Below are positions 23,376 to 30,729 of a stretch of DNA of 32,180 nt, piece after piece. Source of the stretch: Candidatus Thermoplasmatota archaeon (GTDB taxonomy: Archaea; Thermoplasmatota; SW-10-69-26; JACQPN01; JAIVGT01); contig DATLFM010000037.1 of NCBI GenBank assembly GCA_035541015.1, positions 1 to 32,180 of the forward strand. Reading direction: 5' to 3'. The translations under genes were made by a program, and so were the position numbers. Within the stretch, counting starts at the first letter, position 1; each line of letters opens with the position of its first letter. Below the pieces are notes generated by a model that was not told where the DNA came from, ran no database searches, and was given only the letters and a program-made list of their open reading frames with translations.

Positions 23376-24169
23376 TCCGCGCAAGCGGCGCGGCGCTTGC
23401 AGCGGCGGTGGGACTGGGAGCGGCCGCCCTCGCGCTGCCGCTTGCAGATCCGAGCGTCTCGCTGTCCGGCGGCCCCGTCGTGGCGCTCCTTCTCAGTGGC
23501 ATGTTCCTCATGTCCGTCGTCGCGGCGGCGCTGCGCTTTGCCGAGGACGGCGCCACCGTCCGCGAGGTCTCGCTCGTGGCCATGCTGGGCGCTTTTGCCG
23601 CCGCCTCTCGCGTGCCCTTTGCGGCCATCCCAAGCGTGCAGCCCGTCACGTTCCTCGTCGTCGCCGCGGGCGCGACCTTCGGCGCGCCGGCGGGCTTCCT
23701 CGTGGGAGCCGTCGCAGCCGTCGCCTCGAACGTCGCGCTTGGCCAAGGGCCCTGGACGCTCTACCAGGCGTTCGCGTGGGGCCTTGCCGGCGCAAGCGGC
23801 GCGCTCGTTGCGCGGTGGCGCCCCGGGCCTCGCGCCTGGGCGGCCTTTGGCGCGGGCTGGGGATTTGCGTTCGGGTGGCTCCTTGACGTGTGGGTTTGGC
23901 TCGCCTTCTACGCGCCGCTTACGCTCTCGTCGCTTGCCCTCGTGCTCGCCCTTTCGTTCCCGTTCGACCTCCTGCACGCGGTCGGCAACGCCGTCCTCTT
24001 CCTCGCGTTTGGCCCCCGGGCGCTTGCCATCCTCGCCCGCCACCGGGCAAAGCTCGTCCGGCGGCCCCTGGAAACCGAGGAAAAACCGGCCTTGATAAGG
24101 GGGCCTCCGGCCGCCGGTACGCCCGTTGCCGAGGCCATAAACTCCCCGACGGCCCAGCCCCAAAACTAG
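23372..24169 (+). CDS. ECF transporter S component, probably for a corrinoid
   Basis: A 265-residue membrane protein with about six TM helices, the substrate-binding part of the ECF importer. The stretch REVSLVAMLGAFAAASRVPF, IPSVQPVTFLVVAAG, then AAVASNVALGQGPWTLYQ and FAWGLAG defines one recognisable S-component family, whose members I recall next to DUF4430 genes in Gram-positive bacteria. The specificity cannot be read from the sequence; cobalamin or another corrinoid is inferred from the transcobalamin-like partners. An unusual polar C-terminal tail of about 45 residues follows the last helix. The start GTG overlaps the ecfA stop. Confidence 0.8.
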   Translation: MIRASGAALAAAVGLGAAALALPLADPSVSLSGGPVVALLLSGMFLMSVVAAALRFAEDGATVREVSLVAMLGAFAAASRVPFAAIPSVQPVTFLVVAAGATFGAPAGFLVGAVAAVASNVALGQGPWTLYQAFAWGLAGASGALVARWRPGPRAWAAFGAGWGFAFGWLLDVWVWLAFYAPLTLSSLALVLALSFPFDLLHAVGNAVLFLAFGPRALAILARHRAKLVRRPLETEEKPALIRGPPAAGTPVAEAINSPTAQPQN

Positions 24170-24199
24170 AAGCCGGGGACGGTCTACGGGACCGTATCT

Positions 24200-24877
24200 A
24201 TGCTGCCGGTCATGGTCGACCCCCCCTGTTTCCTGAGCCTCGTGGAGAGCTCCATCGAGGTGTTCAACCGGGAGACGACCGGCATGCTCATCGGCCACCC
24301 GCGCAAGCGGACGATCCGCGGGAAGCCCGAACGGGTCATGGCCCTCGACGTGGCGTTCCCCATCCAGACGGCCGCCCGGCGCGTCTTCTCCGTGGAGCCG
24401 GGAAACGGCGCGGCCTTCCACCGGGCTCGCAGCGCCATCGACAGCCTGGGCTACCGCATCGTCGGCGAGTTCCACAGCCACACGAACAACCACGTGGCCC
24501 TCTCGCGGGACGACCTCGCCTACGCCCGGAACGCCCTCCTCGAGAGCGGCGCCGACGCCTGGCTCGAGCTCATCCTTGGCGTCCGCAAGAAGACGTACGC
24601 CTCGCCCAAGCGCGTGGGCTGGATCTGGCGCGACTACCACAAGAAGGCCGGGTGCACCGTGCGCATCACGGAGGACACGGGCTTCGACGTGACGATCGGA
24701 GCCTTCTGGGTCTACCACGATGCCGCAAGCGGCCGCGTGAAGTGGAGCGAGGAGACCGTGTTCATCCCGTGGGCCAAGCACTATTGGGTGGATCCCCGGC
24801 GCGCCGCGCGGAACGGGAACGGCTCGTTCCTCCACGCCTCGGGCGTGCGCATGCCCGCGGGCGTGTACGCGCGATAG
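24200..24877 (+). CDS. JAMM/MPN-domain metalloprotease-like protein
   Basis: A 225-residue soluble protein with a JAB1/MPN (JAMM) domain. The zinc motif is complete: Glu in ESSIEVFNRETTG and the full HxHx7SxxD core in GEFHSHTNNHVALSRDD, at about residues 89-105. Archaeal JAMM proteins remove ubiquitin-like SAMP modifiers; others cut different substrates. The second half (about residues 120-225) is an extension with many aromatic residues (WIWRDYHKK, GAFWVYHD, WAKHYWVDPRR) that I do not recognise, so the substrate may not be a ubiquitin-like protein. It starts 30 bases after the S-component gene and may belong to that transcription unit. Start ATG at 24200; the in-frame ATG at 24212 is an alternative. 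Confidence 0.85.
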   Translation: MLPVMVDPPCFLSLVESSIEVFNRETTGMLIGHPRKRTIRGKPERVMALDVAFPIQTAARRVFSVEPGNGAAFHRARSAIDSLGYRIVGEFHSHTNNHVALSRDDLAYARNALLESGADAWLELILGVRKKTYASPKRVGWIWRDYHKKAGCTVRITEDTGFDVTIGAFWVYHDAASGRVKWSEETVFIPWAKHYWVDPRRAARNGNGSFLHASGVRMPAGVYAR

Positions 24878-24902
24878 GGGCAAACTTCCCCTTTTGCCCC
24901 TA
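24875..24902 (+). terminator. Strong hairpin containing the JAMM gene stop codon
   Basis: taggggcaaa at 24875-24884 pairs perfectly with tttgccccta at 24893-24902, leaving an 8-base loop. The stem includes the stop codon TAG. It may end transcription or protect the 3' end. Confidence 0.55.
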
Positions 24903-24957
24903 GTGTCTGGTTTGACACCGTTTTTGACATCCCCGTTTTCGCAAATGGCATTTGCCA
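24903..24957 (+). promoter_or_regulatory. Inverted repeats before the small secreted protein
   Basis: gtgtc at 24903-24907 pairs with gacac at 24914-24918. Further on, gcaaat at 24941-24946 pairs with atttgc at 24950-24955, overlapping an alternative tggca/tgcca pair at 24946-24957. They lie upstream of the ATG at 24987 and could be operators. No clear TATA box is seen. Confidence 0.35.
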
Positions 24958-24986
24958 CTGTCGACAGAGGACCGCGGGGTGGTCCG

Positions 24987-25658
24987 ATGAGGAAGCTTCT
25001 GGGAGTCCTGGCCGTGTCCGCGCTCGTTTTCGTGCCCTCCGGGGGTCTTGCGAGCGAGGTCATCGTGTACAACTTCGACATCGCGCTCACGATCGCGCCC
25101 ATCCAAGTCAGCCTGCAGGGCCAAAACTTCTGGAACGCCACCATCCAAGGCGTCACCGGCCAGGACAGCGCGGGCCGCGCCGTGGGCGCGGGAAGCTGCG
25201 CCACGCAGCCCGGCGAGAGCAACAGCGGGCTTGCGTGCATCCCCGCCGGCAACATCACCTCCACGTTCCGCCACCAAGTCTTCCGCAACGGCAAGTGGGT
25301 CACCGAGACGCTCTCGACGAACCGCGTCCGCTGCAACATCACGTCCATCTGGGGCGAAAACGGCGTGTCGTGGCCCGGCGGCTCGGACAACGCGGCCGTC
25401 TACCTGGCCCAAGACATGGACGACGACCTTGCCATCAACGTCACTTCGCTCGAGAACGGCGACGTGGCCGTCGGCAAGATCTTCATGAACCATCCGCGCG
25501 GCCACAAGGTGCACGAGCAGGACGCCCGCATCGACACGAACCGGCAGCTTGTCGTCATCGCCTCGCACCCGAACACGACCGTGGACCCGCTCGTCTCGCC
25601 GCACCTGCGGATGCACGTCCAGTGCTGGATGTCGCAGGCCCAGCCCGGCGACGAATAG
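24987..25658 (+). CDS. Small secreted protein of unknown function
   Basis: A 223-residue exported protein. Residues 1-22 form a signal peptide (LLGVLAVSALVFVPSGGLAS). The mature part is beta-rich and contains many Asn-x-Ser/Thr sites (NAT, NIT, NVT, NTT) that archaeal cells could glycosylate. Four Cys (GSCATQ, LACIPA, RCNITS and QCWMSQ) may form two disulfides. I do not recognise a family. The preceding JAMM gene ends in a hairpin, so this gene is probably transcribed on its own. Confidence 0.78.
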   Translation: MRKLLGVLAVSALVFVPSGGLASEVIVYNFDIALTIAPIQVSLQGQNFWNATIQGVTGQDSAGRAVGAGSCATQPGESNSGLACIPAGNITSTFRHQVFRNGKWVTETLSTNRVRCNITSIWGENGVSWPGGSDNAAVYLAQDMDDDLAINVTSLENGDVAVGKIFMNHPRGHKVHEQDARIDTNRQLVVIASHPNTTVDPLVSPHLRMHVQCWMSQAQPGDE

Positions 25659-25686
25659 CCGGGCAAAGGCCCGCTGCGATTCGCGA

Positions 25687-25759
25687 TGGGTCCGCTGCGA
25701 TTTGAACGCAGGTCTAAGGCTCCCGAAGCCCCAAGGATACCAAGCTACCCCACGGACCC
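25687..25759 (-). tRNA. tRNA-Pro (anticodon CGG)
   Basis: The minus strand folds into a full cloverleaf of 73 bases. The 7-pair acceptor stem is GGGTCCG/CGGACCC with discriminator A. The D loop has A14, G15, GG and A21. The anticodon stem is ggggc/gcctt with two G-U pairs around loop TTCGGGA (anticodon CGG). The T stem CTGCG/CGCAG encloses ttcaaat. No CCA is encoded, as is usual in many archaea. There is a T-T mismatch at the inner end of the D stem. No intron is seen. No TATA box lies within 60 bases upstream; the nearest candidate is near 25888. Confidence 0.92.
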
Positions 25760-26322
25760 GACGAGGCGGCGGCGCCGCCGCCGCCGAGGAGGCGCCGGGG
25801 GAGCGCGAGCCGCGCGAGCGCTCCACGAGCGCCCGAGCGCGGGCCGCAGGCCCGCGCGAGCTTCGGAGAGGGGAAACAACTTCGCGGCTTAAAGGCTCCC
25901 GAAGCTCCGAGCGACGGCCGGAAGCCGATGCGAGCACGCAGCGGAGCGCGAAGCGCTCGGCGAAGCGAGCGCCGCAGGCGCGAGCGGGCGCCCGAGGCGA
26001 CGGTGTGGCCCGCGCCGAGCCTCGATCGTGGAAGCTGCGGGGCGATTCAGAGGCTTCCCAATGGACCACCAACGGCGCGCGCCTTCCGAAAAGCGCCCGC
26101 TTCACGGGCCTGGGCCAAGACCGCGAAAACTTGCGTTCCGGGTTCGCCTATAGGCTGGTCCGGGCTCCCCTGGACGGCCACCGCACGAGGCGCAACTTCA
26201 AGAGGCAAAAGCGCGCGCTGTTTGGTCGAGGGCTGCGATGATCATTCATCGCAAGCCGCTCCAACCTTCGTACGACCTCGCGAGGAAAAGCCAAGTATGC
26301 GGAACGCTCCTGTCGCGCCGAC
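25760..26322. other. GC-rich low-complexity stretch without a convincing gene
   Basis: Open frames here are Arg/Ala/Ser-rich in all phases, with no conserved-looking sequence. The first 170 bases are made of short gcgagc/gcgctc words that can fold, for example gcgcgggcc at 25837-25845 with ggcccgcgc at 25849-25857. A cctatagg box is near 26148-26155 and a hairpin (gcgatga/tcatcgc) is at 26235-26252. A structured RNA is possible but I cannot name one. Confidence 0.5.
25892..25905. repeat. 14-base copy of the tRNA-Pro anticodon arm
   Basis: The sequence aaggctcccgaagc is repeated exactly at 25716-25729, inside the tRNA-Pro gene. The distance between copies is 176 bases. Such tRNA-matching repeats can mark attachment sites of integrating elements, but no integrase gene is present. 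Confidence 0.45.
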
Positions 26323-26493
26323 ATGCTCGGCTCGCTCCGACTCTCCCGCCTGCGCCGGCGCCCCCCGCGCCGCCTCGCGCCCGACTTCCGCGAGGCCGAG
26401 CCTTCCATCGGCTACGACTATCCGATGCGCTTTCGCTCGGTCACGGTGGGTTGGCCGGGCGTCCGGTCCGAGAAGGGCCTTCTCGTCCGCTGA
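26323..26493 (+). CDS. Possible small protein of 56 residues
   Basis: A short frame starts with ATG at 26323 and ends with TGA at 26491-26493. Its codons end in G or C in most positions, as in the confirmed genes, and the composition is balanced in the second half (APDFREAEPSIGYDYPMRFR, then SVTVGWPGVRSEKGLLVR). The N-terminus is Arg-rich (SLRLSRLRRRPPRR). It is the only credible coding stretch between the secreted-protein gene and the MEDS gene. No family is recognised. It may equally be a chance frame in GC-rich DNA. Confidence 0.4.
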   Translation: MLGSLRLSRLRRRPPRRLAPDFREAEPSIGYDYPMRFRSVTVGWPGVRSEKGLLVR

Positions 26494-26505
26494 AGGCCTC
26501 GACGG

Positions 26506-27084
26506 CTATTCGTCTGCGACCACGATCTCCGTGTGCTCGGACTTCGCCTGCACGATCCGCTGGTCGCTTTTGAGGACGAGCCGGCTCACGTCGTAGGAGC
26601 AGAGGAGCTCGATACCCGAGGCGCGCACAGCGCTTGTCCAGAGGGATTCGAGCGCCGAGGCCGCGTCGAACTCCCCCTCCTTCCAGAGCAGGTCGACCAT
26701 CTCGCCCCAGGCGCGAACGGGTTTGTCGGGCGATCCCACGGCGCGTTGCAGGTCGCGCACGATCGGCATGACGACGACCTCGAACCGCTCGGCGCTGGGT
26801 TGGCCGCGCACGAGGAGCCGGTCCAAGGTCTCGCGCGCGTCCAGGAGCGCCAGACGGCCCGCGTCGAGGAACCGGTCGGGCTCGAGGCCCGAGAGCCGCA
26901 GTCCGTTCTTGAACTCGGCGCGGTGCGGCTCCGTCGCGACGACGACGGCGCCTCCGCCGACGCGCAGGCTGCGCTCGCACCAGGCCACGAGGGCCTTCAC
27001 CATGTGCCCCTCGTTTTGGTAGAACTGGACGGCGTGTCGGGGTTGAAGCCGGGCGAACTGGGCCGGATCGAACTCGACCACCAT
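26506..27084 (-). CDS. MEDS-domain sensor protein
   Basis: A 192-residue soluble protein made of one MEDS domain, the putative sensory domain named from methanogens and the methylotroph regulator DcmR. It begins RHAVQFYQNEGHMVKALVAWCERSLRVGGGAVVVATEPHR, the typical start (H..QFY.N......L..W...L..G....V..T), and later has KPVRAWGEMVDLLWKEGEFDAASALESLW and ELLCSYDVSRL. There is no DNA-binding domain in the protein, so it would need a partner. A second MEDS protein is at 30726-31451 and shares the RAWGEMV...LLCSY pattern. The ATG at 27084 fits the domain start. Only a weak TATA-like box is seen upstream. Confidence 0.8.
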   Translation of the reverse strand: MVVEFDPAQFARLQPRHAVQFYQNEGHMVKALVAWCERSLRVGGGAVVVATEPHRAEFKNGLRLSGLEPDRFLDAGRLALLDARETLDRLLVRGQPSAERFEVVVMPIVRDLQRAVGSPDKPVRAWGEMVDLLWKEGEFDAASALESLWTSAVRASGIELLCSYDVSRLVLKSDQRIVQAKSEHTEIVVADE

Positions 27085-27169
27085 GCAGGCTCGAAACGCG
27101 CTTCCAGCACAAAACGCTGTGTGCGCCGGAACCGGCCGGGGGCGGAACGTCGATTTGGATCCACCGAGA

Positions 27170-27177
27170 CCTTAAAG
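27170..27177 (+). promoter_or_regulatory. TATA box for enolase
   Basis: ccttaaag lies 24-31 bases before the enolase ATG at 27201, consistent with a leaderless mRNA. Confidence 0.6.
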
Positions 27178-27200
27178 GAGGGCGGACCGATTGGCCGCCC

Positions 27201-28442
27201 ATGTCCGCGATCGAGCAGGTCTTCCTCCGAAAGATCCTCGACAGCCGGGGCCAGGCGACCGTGGAGGTCGACGTCGTGCTCGCCGGGGGCGCCGCGGGTC
27301 GCGCGGCGGCTCCAAGCGGGGCCTCCACGGGCGCGCACGAGGTCGCGGCGTGGCCGGAGGGGGGCGTGGACGCGGCCCTGGCGGGCGCGCGCAAGATGCT
27401 TCCCTCCGCGCTCCTGGGCAAGGACGCCCTGCGGCAGCGCGAGGTCGACGAGGCTTTGGCCGCCGTGGACGGAACGCCGAACTTCCGGCGCCTGGGCGGC
27501 AACGTCGCGACGGCCGTCTCGCTGGCCGTCGCCAAGGCGGCGGCCGCGTCGATCCGCGCGCCGCTGTATGCGTATTTGGGTGGCCACCACCCGGCGCGCA
27601 TGCCGCACCCGTTTGGCAACGTGCTCGGAGGCGGCGCGCACGCGGTGGGCGGCACGGACATCCAGGAGTTCATGGCCGTGAGCCTGTCGCCGCGCGCGCA
27701 GGACAACGTCTTCTCCAACGCCTTCGTCCACAAGCGCGTGAAGGAGCTTCTCAAGCAGAGGCTGCCTGGCGCAGCCATCGGCAAGGGCGACGAGGGCGCC
27801 TGGGTGGCGCCCATCCCCGACGAGGAGGCGCTCTCCATCGTCGCCAAGGCGTGCGAGGAGGCCGAATCGCAGTTTGGTTTCCGCATCCGTCCGGCGCTCG
27901 ACGTGGCCGCGACGGAGCTGTACAAGGAGGGCAAGTACCGCTACCGCGACGGCGCGAAGTCGACGGGCGAGCAGGTGAAGTTCCTCGCCCGGCTCGTCGA
28001 GGAGTTCGATCTCTACAGCGTGGAGGACCCGCTTGCGGAAGACGATTGGGACGGCTGGATCGAGCTCACGCGCGCCGTGGGCCGGCGTTGCCACGTCGTC
28101 GGCGACGACCTGTTCGTCACGAACCTCGCGCGCCTGAAAGTAGGCATCGAGAAGGGCGCGGCCAACGCGATCCTCATCAAGCCCAACCAGATCGGCACGC
28201 TCACGCGCACCATCGACACGATCCGGCACGCGCACGCCAACCGCTACGAGACGGTCGTGTCGCACCGCAGCGGCGAGACGACGGACGAGACGATCGCGCA
28301 CGTGGCCGTCGCCTTCGGCTCGCTTGGCATCAAGACGGGCGCCGTGGGCGGCGAGCGCATCGCGAAGCTCAACGAGCTCATCCGGATCGAGGAACGGCAC
28401 GGCCGCTCCGAGACGGGCGGAAGCGCGATGGCGAGCAGGTAG
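27201..28442 (+). CDS. eno: Enolase (phosphopyruvate hydratase)
   Basis: Enolase interconverts 2-phosphoglycerate and phosphoenolpyruvate in glycolysis and gluconeogenesis. The 413-residue protein has all the landmark residues: GASTGAHE for the mobile loop, KGDEGAW with the catalytic Glu, the three metal ligands in ALDVAATELY, VEDPLAEDDW and VVGDDLFVTN, the catalytic Lys in LIKPNQIGT and SHRSGETTD. Archaeal genomes often place enolase just before the uS2 gene and mevalonate kinase; here a lipoprotein gene stands between eno and rpsB. The length is normal for archaea. The ATG at 27201 follows a TATA box at the right distance. Confidence 0.96.
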   Translation: MSAIEQVFLRKILDSRGQATVEVDVVLAGGAAGRAAAPSGASTGAHEVAAWPEGGVDAALAGARKMLPSALLGKDALRQREVDEALAAVDGTPNFRRLGGNVATAVSLAVAKAAAASIRAPLYAYLGGHHPARMPHPFGNVLGGGAHAVGGTDIQEFMAVSLSPRAQDNVFSNAFVHKRVKELLKQRLPGAAIGKGDEGAWVAPIPDEEALSIVAKACEEAESQFGFRIRPALDVAATELYKEGKYRYRDGAKSTGEQVKFLARLVEEFDLYSVEDPLAEDDWDGWIELTRAVGRRCHVVGDDLFVTNLARLKVGIEKGAANAILIKPNQIGTLTRTIDTIRHAHANRYETVVSHRSGETTDETIAHVAVAFGSLGIKTGAVGGERIAKLNELIRIEERHGRSETGGSAMASR

Positions 28443-28485
28443 TGGTTTCGTCCGCTGCGCGCCGTCAAAAAACCCACGAAACCAC
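28442..28485. terminator. Inverted repeat after enolase
   Basis: gtggtttcgt at 28442-28451 is the exact reverse complement of acgaaaccac at 28476-28485, with 24 bases between. It starts at the last base of the enolase stop codon and ends just before the TATA box of the next gene. It may be a terminator or a regulatory site for the lipoprotein gene. Confidence 0.4.
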
Positions 28486-28489
28486 CACA

Positions 28490-28499
28490 AGGATTATCG
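28490..28499 (+). promoter_or_regulatory. TATA box for the BNR-propeller lipoprotein
   Basis: aggattatcg lies 24-33 bases before the ATG at 28523. Confidence 0.45.
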
Positions 28500-28522
28500 T
28501 TGCTCCGAAGCCCCCATCGTCG

Positions 28523-29941
28523 ATGGCAGCCCACGCGTCGAGGGGCCGCGCCGCAGCAGCGGCCGGGCTCGCTCTGCTTCTCGCAGGATGCCTTGCCCCG
28601 CCGCCTGCCGGCGGCGAGGAAGGGGTCGACCTCGCCGAGCTCCCCCCGGCGCCTGAGGTCCCCGCACTTTCCGCGCTCGCCTTGTACACCGGCGCCGTCG
28701 CCTTCGAGCCCACGATCGGCGCGACCCCCGATGGCGTCCTCTACGTGAGCAGCCTCGCCAAGAGCCTGCGCGCGCCCGATCCCTCCCTCCGGCTGCTCTC
28801 CCGAAGCCGCGACGGCGGCCTTTCGTGGGAGGACGCCACGCCCCGCGTGGGCGGCGCGGCGTTTCCGCCGACAAGCGGCGACCCGTACGTGCACGTGGAC
28901 CGGGCGACGGGGCGCGTCTTCGTGAGCGACCTTCAGGTGCTCGTGTGCAGCACGCTTAGCTTCAGCGACGATGGGCAGGCCTGGACGCACAACCCGCTTG
29001 GCTGCGGGCATCCCGTGGGCGCGCAGGACCACCAGACGATCTTCACTTCGAAGCCACGCCTCCTTCCCACGCTTGGCTATCCCAACCTCGTCCACTACTG
29101 CGTGAACCGCCTGGCCGACACGGCCTGCGCCGCAAGCGCCGACGGTGGGCTCACGTTCGGAGCGCTGCGGCCCCTCGTCTACCAGGGCGTTTCCCCCTCC
29201 GGGTTCTGCAGCGGCCTCTCGGGTCACGGCGTGGCGTCGCCCGAGGGCATCCTGTACCTGCCCCGGGCCCACTGCGGCGTGCCGTCGGTCGCGATCTCGG
29301 AGGACGACGGCCTCACGTGGACGGTCGTCGCGATCGACAAGGAGCGCGTGACGGGCCACCACCTGAACGGCATCCGCGACGACGAGGTGTCGATCGGCGT
29401 CGCCGACGACGGCTCCGTGCACGCGCTCTGGATCGCCAAGGACCGAAAGCCCTACCTCGCGTCGAGCTTCGACGGCGGGCGCACGTGGACGCCGGCCGTG
29501 AACGTCGCGCCGCCCGACGTGGGGACCGCCGCGTTCCCGGCGCTTGCGGCCGGCTTTGGAACGATTGCGGCCGTGTACTACGGCACGGCCGCCGACAAGG
29601 AGTACGGAGCCATGAACGACGAGGACGCATGGCACGTGTACCTCGCGCGCATCGAGGCGGAGCCGGGCGGAGTCGCGCGCGTGGAGACGATGCGCGCAAA
29701 CGATCCGTCGGATCCCATGGCGCGGGGCGTCTGCGGCGGGTCCCGCTGCGCGGCCCGGGAGCGCTCCGGCCCGATCGCCGGCTTCGACGGCGCCGTGGGC
29801 GACTTCATCGACATCGCAATCGGGCCCGACGGACGGCCGTGGGCGGCCGTCGTCGACGTCTGCACGGGCCCGTGCGCAAGCGGCCAGGCGCAAAACAACG
29901 ACGCGCAGGGCGTCGTGGCGACGTGGCTTGCGACGGGGTGA
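28523..29941 (+). CDS. Lipoprotein with sialidase-like (BNR) beta-propeller
   Basis: A 472-residue surface lipoprotein. The signal peptide ends with the lipobox LAGC (AAAAAGLALLLAGCLAPPP). The body is a beta-propeller with Asp-box-type repeats: SRDGGLSWEDAT, SDDGQAWTHN, SADGGLTFG, SEDDGLTWTVV and SFDGGRTWTPAV. Asp-box propellers occur in sialidases but also in many binding proteins; the catalytic Arg triad of sialidases is not evident, so no enzyme activity is assigned. Several Cys near the C-terminus (RGVCGGSRCAARE, VDVCTGPCASG) may form disulfides. It has its own promoter and sits inside the normally tight eno-rpsB pair, suggesting later insertion. Confidence 0.83.
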   Translation: MAAHASRGRAAAAAGLALLLAGCLAPPPAGGEEGVDLAELPPAPEVPALSALALYTGAVAFEPTIGATPDGVLYVSSLAKSLRAPDPSLRLLSRSRDGGLSWEDATPRVGGAAFPPTSGDPYVHVDRATGRVFVSDLQVLVCSTLSFSDDGQAWTHNPLGCGHPVGAQDHQTIFTSKPRLLPTLGYPNLVHYCVNRLADTACAASADGGLTFGALRPLVYQGVSPSGFCSGLSGHGVASPEGILYLPRAHCGVPSVAISEDDGLTWTVVAIDKERVTGHHLNGIRDDEVSIGVADDGSVHALWIAKDRKPYLASSFDGGRTWTPAVNVAPPDVGTAAFPALAAGFGTIAAVYYGTAADKEYGAMNDEDAWHVYLARIEAEPGGVARVETMRANDPSDPMARGVCGGSRCAARERSGPIAGFDGAVGDFIDIAIGPDGRPWAAVVDVCTGPCASGQAQNNDAQGVVATWLATG

Positions 29942-29991
29942 CGCAAGACCAGCCGCGAAAGCCCGCCGCTCTTGCTCCCGCGCCCCAAACG

Positions 29992-30064
29992 CTTAAAAAG
30001 GGGAATCCCTGTCTTGGCGCTGCTTTCCCGCCGCCTTGGCGCGGCCTCACCTCACGATAAAAAT
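29992..30064 (+). promoter_or_regulatory. Two TATA-like boxes before rpsB
   Basis: cttaaaaag at 29992-30000 would give a leader of about 50-60 bases, while gataaaaat at 30056-30064 would place the transcript start near the in-frame ATG at 30088. Two promoters for a ribosomal protein gene are plausible. Confidence 0.45.
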
Positions 30065-30075
30065 CCGGTCACCGG

Positions 30076-30729
30076 ATGGCGAACACCATGGCGCAAGACG
30101 CGATCGAGGAAACCCAGACCCAACTGCCCCGCGACTACGAACCGCTCGTCCCCGAGGACATGTACCTCTCCTGCGGCATCCACATCGGCACGCAGGCCAA
30201 GACGGCGGACATGAAGCCGTTCATCTACAAGGTCCGCAACGACGGGCTGTACGTCCTCGACGTCAAGAAGACCGACGAGCGCATCCGCGCGGCGGCCAAG
30301 TTCCTCGCGCGCTTCCCCGCCGACAAGATCATGCTCGTCTCGGCGCGCCAGTACGGCCAGAAGCCCATCAAGGTTCTCTCCAAGCGCGTGGGCGCAAACG
30401 CGATGGCGGGCCGCTTCATGCCCGGCACGCTCACGAACCCCAACACCTCGCAGTTCACCGAGCCGCGCGTCATGGTGCTAAACGACCCTTCGGGCGACGT
30501 GCAGGCCATGCGCGAGGCGCTCAACGTCGGCATCCCCATCATCGCGCTGTGCGACACCAACAACGAGACGCGCAACGTCGACCTCGTCATCCCGACGAAC
30601 AACAAGGGTCGCCGGTCGCTCGCGCTCGTGTACTGGCTCCTGACGCGCGAAATCCTGCGCGCCCGCGGCGAGCTCGACAACCCGGACACGTTCGATCTGA
30701 AGATTGAGGATTTCGAGGCTTCGCTCTAG
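30076..30729 (+). CDS. rpsB: Small-subunit ribosomal protein uS2
   Basis: Ribosomal protein uS2 of archaeal type, 217 residues. Typical stretches are [98 protein letters not shown] and [20 protein letters not shown]. Archaeal uS2 genes lie next to enolase in many genomes. The listed start is the first ATG; the fourth codon downstream (ATG at 30088, giving MAQDAIEE) fits the nearer TATA box better and is a fair alternative. Its stop codon interlocks with that of the convergent MEDS gene in CTAG. Confidence 0.95.
   Translation: MANTMAQDAIEETQTQLPRDYEPLVPEDMYLSCGIHIGTQAKTADMKPFIYKVRNDGLYVLDVKKTDERIRAAAKFLARFPADKIMLVSARQYGQKPIKVLSKRVGANAMAGRFMPGTLTNPNTSQFTEPRVMVLNDPSGDVQAMREALNVGIPIIALCDTNNETRNVDLVIPTNNKGRRSLALVYWLLTREILRARGELDNPDTFDLKIEDFEASL

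Noticed and set aside
26283-26296. gaggaaaagcc resembling the conserved RNase P RNA core
   Set aside because: The match is partial and no other conserved RNase P elements or long pairing were found nearby.
27191-28522. In-frame upstream extension of the lipoprotein gene through the enolase region
   Set aside because: The extension is the enolase gene in a wrong frame; the lipoprotein signal peptide and TATA box fix the start at 28523.
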